Shown: in pieces, positions 36,235 through 45,210 of the stretch
Layout: each line of letters starts with the position of its first letter
Numbering within the stretch: the stretch's first letter is position 1
Source: Demequina subtropica
GTDB lineage: Bacteria; Actinomycetota; Actinomycetes; Actinomycetales; Demequinaceae
Reading direction: 5' to 3'
Assembly (NCBI RefSeq): GCF_000971235.1
Contig: NZ_BBMB01000001.1
Location: forward strand, 62,001 to 126,000
DNA: 64,000 nt
Translations under genes and position numbers: made by a program
Notes under the pieces: model-generated
Database searches by the model: none
What the model saw: only the letters and a program-made list of their open reading frames with translations
Told to the model about the DNA's origin: nothing

Positions 36235-37842
36235 GTGTTCGCCAACCTCTCCGATCGCCTGACAGAGACGTTCCGCAACCTGCGGGGCAAGGGCCGCCTG
36301 ACCGAGGCGGACATCGACGGCACCATCCGCGAGATCCGTCGCGCCCTGCTCGACGCCGATGTCGCGGTCCCCGTGGTCCGCACGTTCACCGGCAACATCC
36401 GTGAGCGCGCGCTCGGCGCCGAGGTGTCCGGCGCGCTCAACCCGGGCCAGCAGGTCGTCAAGATCGTCAACGAGGAGCTCATCGCGATCCTGGGCGGCGA
36501 GACGCGGCCCATGCGCTTCGCGAAGCACGGCCCGACCGTGATCATGCTCGCGGGTCTCCAGGGCGCGGGAAAGACCACGCTCGCGGGCAAGCTCGCGCAC
36601 CACCTCAAGGGCCAGGGGCACACCCCCCTCCTGGTCGCGGCGGACCTCCAGCGACCCAACGCGGTGACGCAGCTCAAGGTCGTGGGCGAGCGCGCCGGCG
36701 TGCCGGTGTTCGCGCCCGAGGCCGGCGTGACGCGCGAGGACGAGCGCCCGCGCGGCAACCCGGTCAAGGTCGCCAAGAAGGGCCTCAAGGAGGCCGAGCA
36801 GCGCCAGCACTCCGTGGTCATCATCGATACCGCGGGCCGCCTGGGCATCGACCAGGAGCTCATGCGCCAGGCCTCGGACATCCGCAAGGCCACAGAGCCC
36901 GACGAGGTCCTGTTCGTCATCGACGCGATGATCGGTCAGGACGCCGTCGCCACCGCGACCGCCTTCCAGGAGGGCGTCGACTTCACGGGTGTGGTCCTCA
37001 CCAAGCTCGACGGCGACGCGCGCGGCGGTGCCGCGCTGTCCGTGGCCGAGGTCACGGGCCGCCCGATCATGTTCGCGTCCACGGGCGAGAAGCTCGACGA
37101 CTTCGAGGTGTTCCACCCCGACCGCATGGCGTCGCGCATCCTCGACATGGGCGACATCCTCACGCTGATCGAGCAGGCCGAGCGCACGTTCGACCAGGCC
37201 GAGGCCGAGCGCATGGCGGAGAAGGTCACCAAGGGCGAGGACTTCACGCTCGCGGACTTCCTCAGCCAGATGCAGCAGCTCAAGAACATGGGCTCGATGA
37301 AGAAGATGCTGACGATGCTCCCGGGCATGGGTCAGATCCGGGACCAGATCGAGAACTTCGACGAGCGCGAGCTGGTCCGCACCGAGGCGATCATCCAGTC
37401 GATGACCCCGGCCGAGCGCGACAACCCCAAGATCCTCAACGGCTCGCGCCGCTCGCGCATCGCGGCGGGCTCGGGCATGCAGGTCTCGGACGTGAACTCG
37501 CTGGTCAAGCGGTTCGAGCAGGCGCAGCAGATGATGCGCGCGATGTCGCGCGGCGGCGGCATGCCGGGGATGCCGGGCATGCCCGGCGCGGGCGGCGCCC
37601 CGGGGGCCTTCGGGGGCCTCCCCGGCGGCAAGAAGTCCAAGGGCAAGCAGGCGCCGCAGCGCAAGGTCAAGGGCAAGTCGGGCAACCCGGCGAAGCGGGC
37701 GCAGCAGGAGGCCGATGCTCGGGCCGGGCGTCCCGCGCAGGCGCCGGCGCAGGGCTCCGCCTTCGGGCTCGGCGCCCAGCAGCCCCAGGACCTCGACCGG
37801 GACGCGCTGAACGCGGACCTCTCGAAGTACCTGGGTCGGTGA
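36235..37842 (+). CDS. ffh: Signal recognition particle protein Ffh
   Basis: 535 aa from GTG 36235 (AAGGGA upstream). N-terminal helical bundle, GTPase G domain with GLQGAGKTTLAGKLA, DLQRPNAVTQL, IIDTAGRLGID and TKLDGDARGG, then a methionine-rich M domain that binds 4.5S RNA and signal peptides (MQQLKNMGSMKKMLTMLPGM and GSRRSRIAAGSGMQVSDVNSLVKRF). The tail is Gly/Met/Pro- then Lys-rich. With FtsY it targets membrane proteins. It lies 29 bp after glnD. Confidence 0.97.
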   Translation: MFANLSDRLTETFRNLRGKGRLTEADIDGTIREIRRALLDADVAVPVVRTFTGNIRERALGAEVSGALNPGQQVVKIVNEELIAILGGETRPMRFAKHGPTVIMLAGLQGAGKTTLAGKLAHHLKGQGHTPLLVAADLQRPNAVTQLKVVGERAGVPVFAPEAGVTREDERPRGNPVKVAKKGLKEAEQRQHSVVIIDTAGRLGIDQELMRQASDIRKATEPDEVLFVIDAMIGQDAVATATAFQEGVDFTGVVLTKLDGDARGGAALSVAEVTGRPIMFASTGEKLDDFEVFHPDRMASRILDMGDILTLIEQAERTFDQAEAERMAEKVTKGEDFTLADFLSQMQQLKNMGSMKKMLTMLPGMGQIRDQIENFDERELVRTEAIIQSMTPAERDNPKILNGSRRSRIAAGSGMQVSDVNSLVKRFEQAQQMMRAMSRGGGMPGMPGMPGAGGAPGAFGGLPGGKKSKGKQAPQRKVKGKSGNPAKRAQQEADARAGRPAQAPAQGSAFGLGAQQPQDLDRDALNADLSKYLGR

Positions 37843-37843
37843 C

Positions 37844-38917
37844 GTGAGCCTCCACCTCACGGGCCCGGTGCTCGTCGGCGATGCCGACGTGCGCGACGAG
37901 GCCTGGGTGGTGGACGGCAGCATCACGTACGACCGTCCCGAGGAGGCGGCCCGGCACACGATCGACGGCATCGTGCTGCCCGGGCTCGTCGACGTCCACT
38001 GCCACATCGGTCTCGACAGCGGCGGCGCCGTCGACGCGGAGCTCGCGCTCAAGCAGGCGATGGTCGACCGCGACGCCGGCACGCTGCTGATCCGGGACGC
38101 GGGATCGCCGACGGACACGCGGTTCATCGACGAGGTCCCGACGGCGCCGCGGCTCATCCGGGCGGGCCGCTTCATCGCGCGCCCCATGCGGTACCTGCGC
38201 CACTACGCGCGCGAGATCGAGGTCGCGGACCTCCCGCGCGTCATGGCCGAGGAGGCGCGCGCGGGCGACGGCTGGGTCAAGATCATCGCGGACTGGATCG
38301 ACCGCGAGGCGGGCGACCTCACGCCGCTGTGGCCGGCCGATGTCCTCGCGGAGGGCATCGCCGCGGCGCACGAGGCCGGCGCGCGCGTCACGGCCCACAC
38401 GTTCGCGACCGAGTCGATGGATGCGCTGCTCGACGGCGGCATCGACTGCATCGAGCACGGCACGGGCATGACCGCGGAGCACATGCAGGAGGCGGCGCGG
38501 CGCGGGATCCCCGTGGTGCCCACGCTGCTCCAGGTCGCGAACTTCGAGGGCTACGCGGCGCAGGGGGAGGAGCGCTTCCCCGCGTACGCCGCGCGCATGC
38601 GGCCGATGCACGAGCGCCGGCTCGCCCACGCGCTCGCGCTGCATGAGGCGGGCGTCCCGCTGCTCATCGGGACCGATGCGGGCGGCACCATCGGGCACGG
38701 CGCGCTTCCCGCCGAGGCCGCGCATCTGGTCGCGGCCGGCATCCCCGCATCCGACGTGGTCGCGATGGCCTCGTGGAGGGCGCGCGAGTTCCTCGGCGCT
38801 CCCGGGCTCGAGGAGGGTGCGCCCGCGGACCTCGTGGTGTACGCCCAGGACCCGCGGGAGGACATCTCGGCGCTCGCGCGTCCGCGTCACGTGGTGCTGC
38901 GCGGCGCGGTCGTCTAG
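37844..38917 (+). CDS. Amidohydrolase family protein
   Basis: 357 aa from GTG 37844, 1 bp after the ffh stop. VLPGLVDVHCHIGLDSGG holds the HxH metal ligands; DGWVKIIADWID, VTAHTFATESMDALLDGGIDCIEHGTGM and LLIGTDAGGTIGHG supply the later Lys/His/Asp sites of the metal-dependent hydrolase superfamily (imidazolonepropionase-related branch). Substrate unknown. It follows ffh closely in actinobacteria and is probably cotranscribed. Cytosolic. Confidence 0.88.
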   Translation: MSLHLTGPVLVGDADVRDEAWVVDGSITYDRPEEAARHTIDGIVLPGLVDVHCHIGLDSGGAVDAELALKQAMVDRDAGTLLIRDAGSPTDTRFIDEVPTAPRLIRAGRFIARPMRYLRHYAREIEVADLPRVMAEEARAGDGWVKIIADWIDREAGDLTPLWPADVLAEGIAAAHEAGARVTAHTFATESMDALLDGGIDCIEHGTGMTAEHMQEAARRGIPVVPTLLQVANFEGYAAQGEERFPAYAARMRPMHERRLAHALALHEAGVPLLIGTDAGGTIGHGALPAEAAHLVAAGIPASDVVAMASWRAREFLGAPGLEEGAPADLVVYAQDPREDISALARPRHVVLRGAVV

Positions 38918-38983
38918 CGACTCTCAGCCAACTCCGAGGATCGGCACCAGCCGCTCCCAGGTTCGCGCGCTGATATGGGCGTT

Positions 38984-39505
38984 ATGAAGCGCTCCTCAGG
39001 CATCATCGTGACCGGCATCTCCGCCACGCTCCTCTCCGCCGGCGCGGTGATGGGGTCGGGCTTCCTCGACACCGGGACCTCCACCTCCACGGCGGCGTCG
39101 AGCGACTCCACGACCGCGCTGGACGCCCCGTCGGACACCCCGGCGAGCTCGTCGACCGACACGTCGACCGACACGTCGACCTCGACGGAATCCGCGACGC
39201 CCGACACGAGCGGCTCGTCCGGCTCCTCGGGCACGTACGACGGCGAGGCGGTGAGCTCGCGCTACGGCACCTTCCAGGCGGAGATCACGGTCGAGGACGG
39301 GGTGATGACCGAGATCGCGTGGCTCCAGTCGGGCGAGGCGGACCATCATTCCCAGGCCATCAACGACTACGCGATCCCGGTCCTCGAGGACGCGATCCTG
39401 CAGGCGCAGAGCACCGACGTCGGCTACGTCTCGGGCGCGAGCTACACCTCCGACGCGGTCGAGCAGGCGATCGAGAGCGCGATGCAGGTTGCGGGGATCG
39501 CATGA
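38984..39505 (+). CDS. Exported FMN-binding domain protein (first of three)
   Basis: 173 aa from ATG 38984; ATG 38975 is also in frame. TGATAT (38971-38976) would be a -10 seven bases before the chosen start. An N-terminal signal/anchor segment is followed by a long Ser/Thr/Asp linker and an FMN_bind domain ending in VSGASYTSDAVEQAIESAMQ. The Ser/Thr of the SGAS motif is where ApbE attaches FMN in this family. The position normally held by Asp three residues before SGAS is Gly here. Its stop overlaps the ferric-reductase-like gene by 4 bp. Confidence 0.8.
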   Translation: MKRSSGIIVTGISATLLSAGAVMGSGFLDTGTSTSTAASSDSTTALDAPSDTPASSSTDTSTDTSTSTESATPDTSGSSGSSGTYDGEAVSSRYGTFQAEITVEDGVMTEIAWLQSGEADHHSQAINDYAIPVLEDAILQAQSTDVGYVSGASYTSDAVEQAIESAMQVAGIA

Positions 39506-40917
39506 CCGCCGTCGCGCCCGGCCGGCCGGGCCGCCGGACCGCGCCCCGCATCGTCCCCGATGCGCGCGTGATGGCGCGGGGGCAGCGAGGGCCGCGCCTC
39601 AGCCGCCGTCGCGACATCCTCGAGGCCGCCGCGTGGCTCGTGGGCGTGCTCGGGGTCTCCTTCATGCTCGCCTCGGGCAGCGTCGACGTCACGTCCCTCG
39701 CCGGGCTGCTCGTCACGCTCGGCCGCGTCGCCGGGATGGCCGCATCGACCATGATCATGGCGCAGCTCATCCTCATCGCCCGGATCCCGTTGGTCGAGCG
39801 CGCGATCGGCCATGACCGCGCCGCGCAGCTGCACGGGCGGCTGGGCCGGCTCGGGTTCCTCGTGATCCTCGCGCACATCGCGCTGCTCGTGGTCGGCTAC
39901 GCGATGCCGACGCAGTCGGGGATCCTCGCACAGGCGTGGGACTTCGCGATCGGCTGGGGCGGGCCGATGTTCATGGCGAGCGCGGGCTTCATCGTCCTCG
40001 TCGCGGTCGTCGTGACGTCGTATGCGATCGTGCGGCGCCGGTGGCGCTACGAGTCGTGGCACGCCGTCCATGTGTTCAGCTACCTCGCGATCGGGCTCTC
40101 GATCCCTCACCAGCTCACGGACGGCGAGACGTTCATGTCCATGGGCGTCGCGTGGTGGTACTGGGTGGTGCTGTGGGCGGTCGCGGTCGGCGGGCTGCTC
40201 GCCTTCCGCGTGGTGCGCCCGCTCGCGCGGTTCTGGCGCCACCGCGTCCGGGTCGCCGCCGTGGGCACGCTCGCGGACGGCTCCACGGTCATCGCGATGC
40301 ATGGGCGGCACCTCACGCGGCTCGGGGCGAAGGGCGGACAGTTCTTCCTGTTCCGCTTCCTCCAGCGGGACATGTGGGGTCAGGCCCACCCGTACTCGAC
40401 CTCGCGGACCGTGCGCGACGGATGGATGCGGATCACCGTCAAGCCGCTGGGCGACGGCTCCGCGGCGCTTCGCGGCCTCAAGCCCGGCACGCGCGTCATG
40501 CTCGAGGGGCCGCTCGGCATCTTCACCGACGATCAGCGCACGGGCGAGCGGCTGGTGCTCGTGGGCGCGGGCGTCGGCATCACCCCGATCCTCGCCCTCC
40601 TCGAGGATGCGGACGTCCGGCCGGGGGAGTGCACCGTGATCGTCCGCGCGCACACCCCGGCGGAGATCCCGCACCTCGACGAGCTCCGCGAGCTCGCGGC
40701 GGCGCGCGGCGCGACGCTCCACGTGCTCACCGGCGCGCGCGGCGGCGGATGGTCGCCCGCGGCCACGCCTGTCACGCTCGCCGACCTGGTGCCCGGGCTC
40801 TCCCGGGCGGACGTCTACGCATGCGGTCCGGCCCCCTGGATCGAGGCCGTGATGGACGATGCGGCGCGCGCCGGGGTACCGAAGGAGAGGCAGCACCTGG
40901 AGGAGTTCGCCTGGTAG
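39502..40917 (+). CDS. Ferric reductase-like transmembrane oxidoreductase (first copy)
   Basis: 471 aa. About six membrane helices with histidines placed for heme (AHIALLVVGYA and WHAVHVFSYLAIGLSIPHQL), then a cytoplasmic FNR-type module: QFFLFRF...AHPYSTS for flavin and VGAGVGITPILALLED for NAD(P)H, ending in CGPAPWIEAV. It would move electrons from NAD(P)H through FAD and heme to the outer face. ATGA overlap couples it with the FMN-binding protein, a likely electron acceptor. Residues 1-38 are basic and cytoplasmic. Confidence 0.87.
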   Translation: MTAVAPGRPGRRTAPRIVPDARVMARGQRGPRLSRRRDILEAAAWLVGVLGVSFMLASGSVDVTSLAGLLVTLGRVAGMAASTMIMAQLILIARIPLVERAIGHDRAAQLHGRLGRLGFLVILAHIALLVVGYAMPTQSGILAQAWDFAIGWGGPMFMASAGFIVLVAVVVTSYAIVRRRWRYESWHAVHVFSYLAIGLSIPHQLTDGETFMSMGVAWWYWVVLWAVAVGGLLAFRVVRPLARFWRHRVRVAAVGTLADGSTVIAMHGRHLTRLGAKGGQFFLFRFLQRDMWGQAHPYSTSRTVRDGWMRITVKPLGDGSAALRGLKPGTRVMLEGPLGIFTDDQRTGERLVLVGAGVGITPILALLEDADVRPGECTVIVRAHTPAEIPHLDELRELAAARGATLHVLTGARGGGWSPAATPVTLADLVPGLSRADVYACGPAPWIEAVMDDAARAGVPKERQHLEEFAW

Positions 40918-41099
40918 CACGCGCCATGCACGGGCGCGAAGCGCCTCGCCTCGTGGCAGTGTCGCAACCTTCAGGGAATCCTCAGGTCTCGCACGGCCGA
41001 GGCCGCGCCCCCAGCACGTACGATGCACATGCGCGGCCCGGGACGCCTCCCGAGCCGCGCACGTCGCAGGTCCGCCGTCCCCGATCTCCTGGAGGCCAC

Positions 41100-42443
41100 G
41101 TGAGCACGCTCGAGGCGTATGCGCGCCGCACCCGGGCGCGCGGCTGGTGGCGCGACGGGCTCGAGGCCTCGATCTACCTCATCGCAGCCGTCGGCGTCGC
41201 TTTCATGATCGCCGGGGGCGGGCTGCTCGCGACCGCGCCGCGCGACTACGCGTACGGGCTGGGCCGCATGGTGGGCATCGTGGCCGCCGTGCTGGTGCTC
41301 GCGCAGATCACCCTGATCTCGCGAGCGCCCTTCGTCGAGCGGGCGTTCGGTCACGACCGCGCCGCCGCGGTCCACACGCGGATGGGCAAGGTCGCCTTCA
41401 TCCTCATGCTCGTCCACGTCGCGCTGATCCTGGTGGTGTCCGCGCAGTACGACGGCCGCTCGATCCTCGCCCAGACCGCCGCGTTCTGGGACCTGGGCTG
41501 GTTCATGGTCGCGGCGCAGGTGGGGCTCGCGCTGTTCACGGTGGTGGTCGCGACGTCGCTCGTCGCGATCCGCTCCCGGTGGCGCTACGAGCGCTGGCAC
41601 GCCGTCCATCTGCTCGTCTACCTCGCGATCGCCGCCGTGGTGCCGCACCAGTTCCTCGAGGGGGCGACCTTCCGCGGCGCCGGGGCGGCCTGGTGGTTCT
41701 GGCTCGCGCTCTACGTTCTCGCGATCGGCTCGTTCGTCGTCTACCGGATCGTGCGACCGCTCGTGCTGCTCGCGCGTCACGACCTCCGGGTCGCGGAGGT
41801 CGAGGCGCTCCCCGACGGTTCCACGAGCATCGTCATGTCGGGACGCGGCCTCGACCGCCTCGGCGCGCGCCCCGGGCAGTTCCTGCTGTGGCGCTTCCTC
41901 GACCGTGAGCGGTGGACCCAGGCGCACCCGTGGTCCCTGTCGCGCGCGCCGCGCGCCGACTCGCTGAGGATCACGGTCAAGCCCTCGGGCGACGCGTCCG
42001 CCGCGGTGCGCGACCTCCGCGTGGGCACCCGTGTGCTCGCCGAGGGTCCGCTCGGCATCTTCACCGACGTGGCCCGCACCAGCCCGGGTGCGGTGCTCGT
42101 CGCCTCGGGGATCGGGGTCACGCCCATCCGCGCGCTGCTCGAGGAGGCCGACGGGCCGTGCACGGTGGTCTACCGGGTACGCTCGCGCACCGAGGCGCCG
42201 CTGCTCGACGAGGTCGAGGCGCTGGCCGCAGGGCGCGGTGCGGAGCTCGTGGTGGTCGCCGGACCGCGCGGGACGGGTTGGGGCACCGCGGCGGGGGAGA
42301 GCCTCGCGGGGCTCGTGCCCGACGTCGCGGACCGTGACGTGTACATCTGCGGCCCGCAGCGGTGGGCCGATGCCGTGGAGGCGGAGGCGCGCGCCGCGGG
42401 CGTGCGGGCCGCCGCGATCCACCGCGAGCGTTTCGAGCTGTAG
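41100..42443 (+). CDS. Ferric reductase-like transmembrane oxidoreductase (second copy)
   Basis: 447 aa from GTG 41100, with GGAGG (41091-41095) upstream. Same build as the first copy: helices with heme-type histidines (MLVHVALILVVSA and WHAVHLLVYLAIAAVVPHQF), then an FNR module with QFLLWRF, AHPWSLSR, GIGVTPIRALLEE and ICGPQRWADAV. It follows the first copy after a 182-bp gap holding a possible -10 (TACGAT, 41019-41024), so it may have its own promoter. The duplication within one cluster suggests two parallel electron outlets. Confidence 0.87.
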   Translation: MSTLEAYARRTRARGWWRDGLEASIYLIAAVGVAFMIAGGGLLATAPRDYAYGLGRMVGIVAAVLVLAQITLISRAPFVERAFGHDRAAAVHTRMGKVAFILMLVHVALILVVSAQYDGRSILAQTAAFWDLGWFMVAAQVGLALFTVVVATSLVAIRSRWRYERWHAVHLLVYLAIAAVVPHQFLEGATFRGAGAAWWFWLALYVLAIGSFVVYRIVRPLVLLARHDLRVAEVEALPDGSTSIVMSGRGLDRLGARPGQFLLWRFLDRERWTQAHPWSLSRAPRADSLRITVKPSGDASAAVRDLRVGTRVLAEGPLGIFTDVARTSPGAVLVASGIGVTPIRALLEEADGPCTVVYRVRSRTEAPLLDEVEALAAGRGAELVVVAGPRGTGWGTAAGESLAGLVPDVADRDVYICGPQRWADAVEAEARAAGVRAAAIHRERFEL

Positions 42444-42458
42444 GGAGAGGGAGACACG

Positions 42459-42857
42459 ATGAGGACCATGACCAGGACCGCGGGCGCGCTCGCCTTCGCC
42501 GGGGCCGCAAGCACCCTGCTCGCCGGGTGCGGGGGAGACGCGGAGGCCGAGGCGCCGGTCGCCGGGGCGACGAGCTACACGGACGGGACGTACGACGGGG
42601 CCCGCGTGGTCAACGAGAAGGGCGGCTTCCAGGCCCAGGTCACCATCGAGGGCGGCGAGATCACGGCGGTCGCCGCGATCGAGGCGGGCACCCAGGACCC
42701 GCAGTCGACCACGATCAACGCGACGGCGATCCCGGAGCTCGCGGAGAAGGTCGTCGCGGCGCAGAGCGCCGACGTCGACGCGGTCTCGGGCGCCTCGTTC
42801 ACGTCGCCCGGCTTCCTCGAGTCGGTCGCGGACGCGCTCGCGCAGGCGGCGGGGTAG
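42459..42857 (+). CDS. FMN-binding domain lipoprotein (second of three)
   Basis: 132 aa. Signal peptide with lipobox LLAGC, short Glu/Ala linker, then one FMN_bind domain: YTDGTYDGARVVNEKGGFQAQVTIEGGEITAV and DVDAVSGASFTSPGF. This copy has Asp at the expected place of the D-x-x-S-G-A-S flavinylation motif, so it is the best candidate for covalent FMN. GGGAGA precedes the ATG. It lies 15 bp after the second ferric-reductase-like gene. Confidence 0.85.
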   Translation: MRTMTRTAGALAFAGAASTLLAGCGGDAEAEAPVAGATSYTDGTYDGARVVNEKGGFQAQVTIEGGEITAVAAIEAGTQDPQSTTINATAIPELAEKVVAAQSADVDAVSGASFTSPGFLESVADALAQAAG

Positions 42858-42860
42858 GCG

Positions 42861-43508
42861 ATGCGCGCGTCCCGTGCCGCGATGGTCGCCGGCGGCTGCG
42901 CCGCGATCGTCGGCGCGGGCTGGGCGGCCTCGCCGAAGGAGCTGCCCACGCTCGACCTGGTCGCGGCGTCGACGCCCGAGGAGTCCGCGAGCCCGAGCGT
43001 CGCCGTCACGCCCGACGCCGGCGCCTCGCCGTCGCCGTCCGCGGTGGACGAGGTCGACGAGGACGACGACGAGTACGACGACCACGACGATGACGACGCC
43101 GGCGACGACAAGGGCGGCGAGCGCGACGACGACGAGAGCGACGACGTGGCGACGCCGGCGCCGGCCGCGACCACCGCGCAGCCCGATCCCGTGGTGACGC
43201 CCCCGCCGGCGGAGGAGCCGGCCACGCCGGTCGCGCAGACGTTCGACGGGCCCGTGGTGACCAACGCGCGCGGCGACTTCCAGGCCCGCATCACCGTCGA
43301 GGGTGGCGTGGTGACCAACGTGCAGGCCGTGGCGGCCGGCACGCAGGACGCCCAGTCCGTGCAGATCAACGCGAACGCGATCCCGATCCTCCGCGACGAG
43401 ATGCTCGCCGCCCAGAGCTGGGACGTCGCGGCGGTGAGCGGAGCATCGTTCACCTCGCCCGGCTTCATCGAGTCCGCTCGCGGCGCGTTCGGCCAGGCGG
43501 GCCTGTGA
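42861..43508 (+). CDS. FMN-binding domain protein with acidic linker (third of three)
   Basis: 215 aa. A short N-terminal hydrophobic segment (MVAGGCAAIVGAGWAA) suggests export. Residues ~57-95 are almost entirely Asp and Glu with few Gly, Lys or Arg, then a Pro/Ala/Thr stretch leads to an FMN_bind domain ending in DVAAVSGASFTSPGF. Ala replaces the Asp of the flavinylation motif. The stop overlaps apbE by 4 bp. The domain is most like the second copy, so the two probably arose by duplication. Confidence 0.82.
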   Translation: MRASRAAMVAGGCAAIVGAGWAASPKELPTLDLVAASTPEESASPSVAVTPDAGASPSPSAVDEVDEDDDEYDDHDDDDAGDDKGGERDDDESDDVATPAPAATTAQPDPVVTPPPAEEPATPVAQTFDGPVVTNARGDFQARITVEGGVVTNVQAVAAGTQDAQSVQINANAIPILRDEMLAAQSWDVAAVSGASFTSPGFIESARGAFGQAGL

Positions 43509-44281
43509 CGGCTTCCTTCCGCACCACCGTCCATGCGATGGCCATGCCGTTCGTGGTCGAGCTCGACGAGCCCGACCCAGTCGAGGTCGAGCCCGCCATC
43601 GCCGAGTTCCACGCGAGCCTCGTGTGGGCGGACGAGGTGTTCTCGCTGTGGAAGGACGATTCCTACCTGAGCGCATACCTGCGCGGCGATGTCGCGCTCG
43701 ACGAGGCGCCGCCCGAGCTGCGCGAGGTGCTCGAGGCCTGCGAGTGGTACCGCGAGGCGACGGGCGGCGGCTTCGACGCGCGCCGTGCGGACGGGGTCCT
43801 GGACCCGACGGGCCTGGTCAAGGGCTGGGCCGTCGTGCGTGCGAGCGCCCACCTCCGCGCCGCACGCGCGACCGGGTGGATGGTCGGGGCATCGGGAGAC
43901 ATCCTGGTGTCCGCGGGCTCCCCGCGACGCATCGGGATCGCGGACCCGAGGGTGCAGGGCGACCCGGAGGGGACCCCGGTGGTCGACGTGGTCGAGCTGG
44001 GCGGGGACTTCACGGCGCTCGCGACGTCGGGCGGCGCACAGGTGGTCGACCACATCTGGGACCCCGTGACAGGCCAGGTGGCGCGCCACTACATGCAGGT
44101 CTCGGTCGCGGGTCGGGACCTCACCGCGTGCGATGCCTGGGCGACGGCGATCGCCGGCGGGGGTCCCCGCATCGTGCCCCTGGCCCTCGCGAGCGGCCTC
44201 GAGGTGCTCCTCATCACGGGCGGCCGCTACGACGGCACCTACGACGCCCAGACCAGCCCGGGATGGCCCAGCGTGAGGTGA
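43505..44281 (+). CDS. apbE: FAD:protein FMN transferase (ApbE family)
   Basis: 258 aa from GTG 43505. Family motifs are [55 protein letters not shown] and the metal-binding [13 protein letters not shown]. It attaches FMN from FAD to Ser/Thr of target proteins. It is shorter than typical ApbE and starts without a signal peptide or lipobox, although its likely targets are exported. The last gene of the cluster; the direct overlap with an FMN-binding protein supports the partner assignment. Confidence 0.88.
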   Translation: MTASFRTTVHAMAMPFVVELDEPDPVEVEPAIAEFHASLVWADEVFSLWKDDSYLSAYLRGDVALDEAPPELREVLEACEWYREATGGGFDARRADGVLDPTGLVKGWAVVRASAHLRAARATGWMVGASGDILVSAGSPRRIGIADPRVQGDPEGTPVVDVVELGGDFTALATSGGAQVVDHIWDPVTGQVARHYMQVSVAGRDLTACDAWATAIAGGGPRIVPLALASGLEVLLITGGRYDGTYDAQTSPGWPSVR

Positions 44282-44293
44282 CGCGCGCGGCGT

Positions 44294-44323
44294 TTGGCCG
44301 TGCCTGGCCCGTTCTGGCACAAT
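44294..44323 (+). promoter_or_regulatory. Predicted promoter of rpsP
   Basis: TTGGCC (44294-44299) and CACAAT (44318-44323) are spaced 18 bp apart, giving a ~110-nt leader before rpsP. Promoter activity is inferred. Confidence 0.45.
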
Positions 44324-44441
44324 GGGTCGCTGGCACGCGCGGCCCTCTACCCGCGCATGCCGATTCGTCTTGCCAGTGCGCGACACCGTGTTTCCCCGCG
44401 GCGAGCGCACCGGCTCACACCGAATTCAGAAGGAGACAGCC

Positions 44442-44900
44442 ATGGCTGTGAAGATCCGCCTCAAGCGCTTCGGCAAGAAGCGCGCCCCGTTCTACCGCGT
44501 CGTCGTCATGGACTCGCGCACCAAGCGCGACGGCCGTGCGATCGAGGAGATCGGCAAGTACCACCCCACCGAGGAGCCCTCGGTCATCGAGATCGACTCG
44601 GAGCGCGCGCAGTACTGGCTCTCCGTGGGCGCGCAGCCCACCGAGCAGGTCACCGCGCTGCTCAAGCTCACCGGCGACTGGGGCACCTTCAAGGGTGAGA
44701 AGGACGCCAAGAACACCGTGAAGGGTGCCGCCGCCAAGGCCGACGCCGCCGACGCCATCAAGGCCCACGCGGACGCCGCGGAGAAGGCCAAGGCCGACGC
44801 CGCCGCCAAGAAGGAGGCCGCCAAGGCTGAGGAGGCTGCCGCCGCCGACGCCGACGAGGCCACCGACGAGGCCGCCGAGGCCCCTGCCGAGGAGAACTGA
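44442..44900 (+). CDS. rpsP: 30S ribosomal protein S16
   Basis: 152 aa. The conserved core [33 protein letters not shown] and [12 protein letters not shown] fills the first ~85 residues; the rest is an Ala/Lys/Glu/Asp-rich tail, common in actinobacterial S16. AAGGAGA (44430-44436) sits just before ATG 44442. It is followed 2 bp later by khpA, the usual first part of the rpsP-khpA-rimM-trmD operon. Confidence 0.97.
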   Translation: MAVKIRLKRFGKKRAPFYRVVVMDSRTKRDGRAIEEIGKYHPTEEPSVIEIDSERAQYWLSVGAQPTEQVTALLKLTGDWGTFKGEKDAKNTVKGAAAKADAADAIKAHADAAEKAKADAAAKKEAAKAEEAAAADADEATDEAAEAPAEEN

Positions 44901-44902
44901 CG

Positions 44903-45133
44903 ATGGTCGTCGACGCTCTCGAGTTCCTGGTCCGCAGCATCGTCCGCAACCCGGACGACGTCCGCGTGACCGAGCGCTCCGGGCGTCGCGGCACCACCCT
45001 CAACGTGGTGGTGCACCCTGACGACCTCCCCCGGGTCATCGGTCGCCGCGGTCGCACCGCGACGGCGATCCGGACGGTCGTCGAGGCCGTCGCGCGGGAC
45101 GACGTCCGCGTCAACATCGTGGACGTCGCCTAG
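44903..45133 (+). CDS. khpA: KH-domain RNA-binding protein KhpA
   Basis: 76 aa, a single KH domain with the GxxG loop in PRVIGRRGRTATAIRTVVEAVA. KhpA proteins bind RNA and are linked with ribosome maturation and cell-division control in Gram-positives. Starts 2 bp after rpsP and ends 21 bp before a strong terminator hairpin, so it closes this transcript. Confidence 0.93.
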   Translation: MVVDALEFLVRSIVRNPDDVRVTERSGRRGTTLNVVVHPDDLPRVIGRRGRTATAIRTVVEAVARDDVRVNIVDVA

Positions 45134-45154
45134 CCTCAGGCATCGAGCAGTCGA

Positions 45155-45184
45155 GAACGCCCCTCCCCACCGGGAGGGGCGTTC
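45155..45184 (+). terminator. Intrinsic-type terminator after khpA
   Basis: 13-bp perfect stem GAACGCCCCTCCC (45155-45167) and GGGAGGGGCGTTC (45172-45184) around a 4-nt loop, followed by TTG. It separates rpsP-khpA from the two minus-strand membrane genes that converge on it. Confidence 0.85.
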
Positions 45185-45210
45185 TTGCGTCTCAGGGGAC
45201 GATGCGCCGG

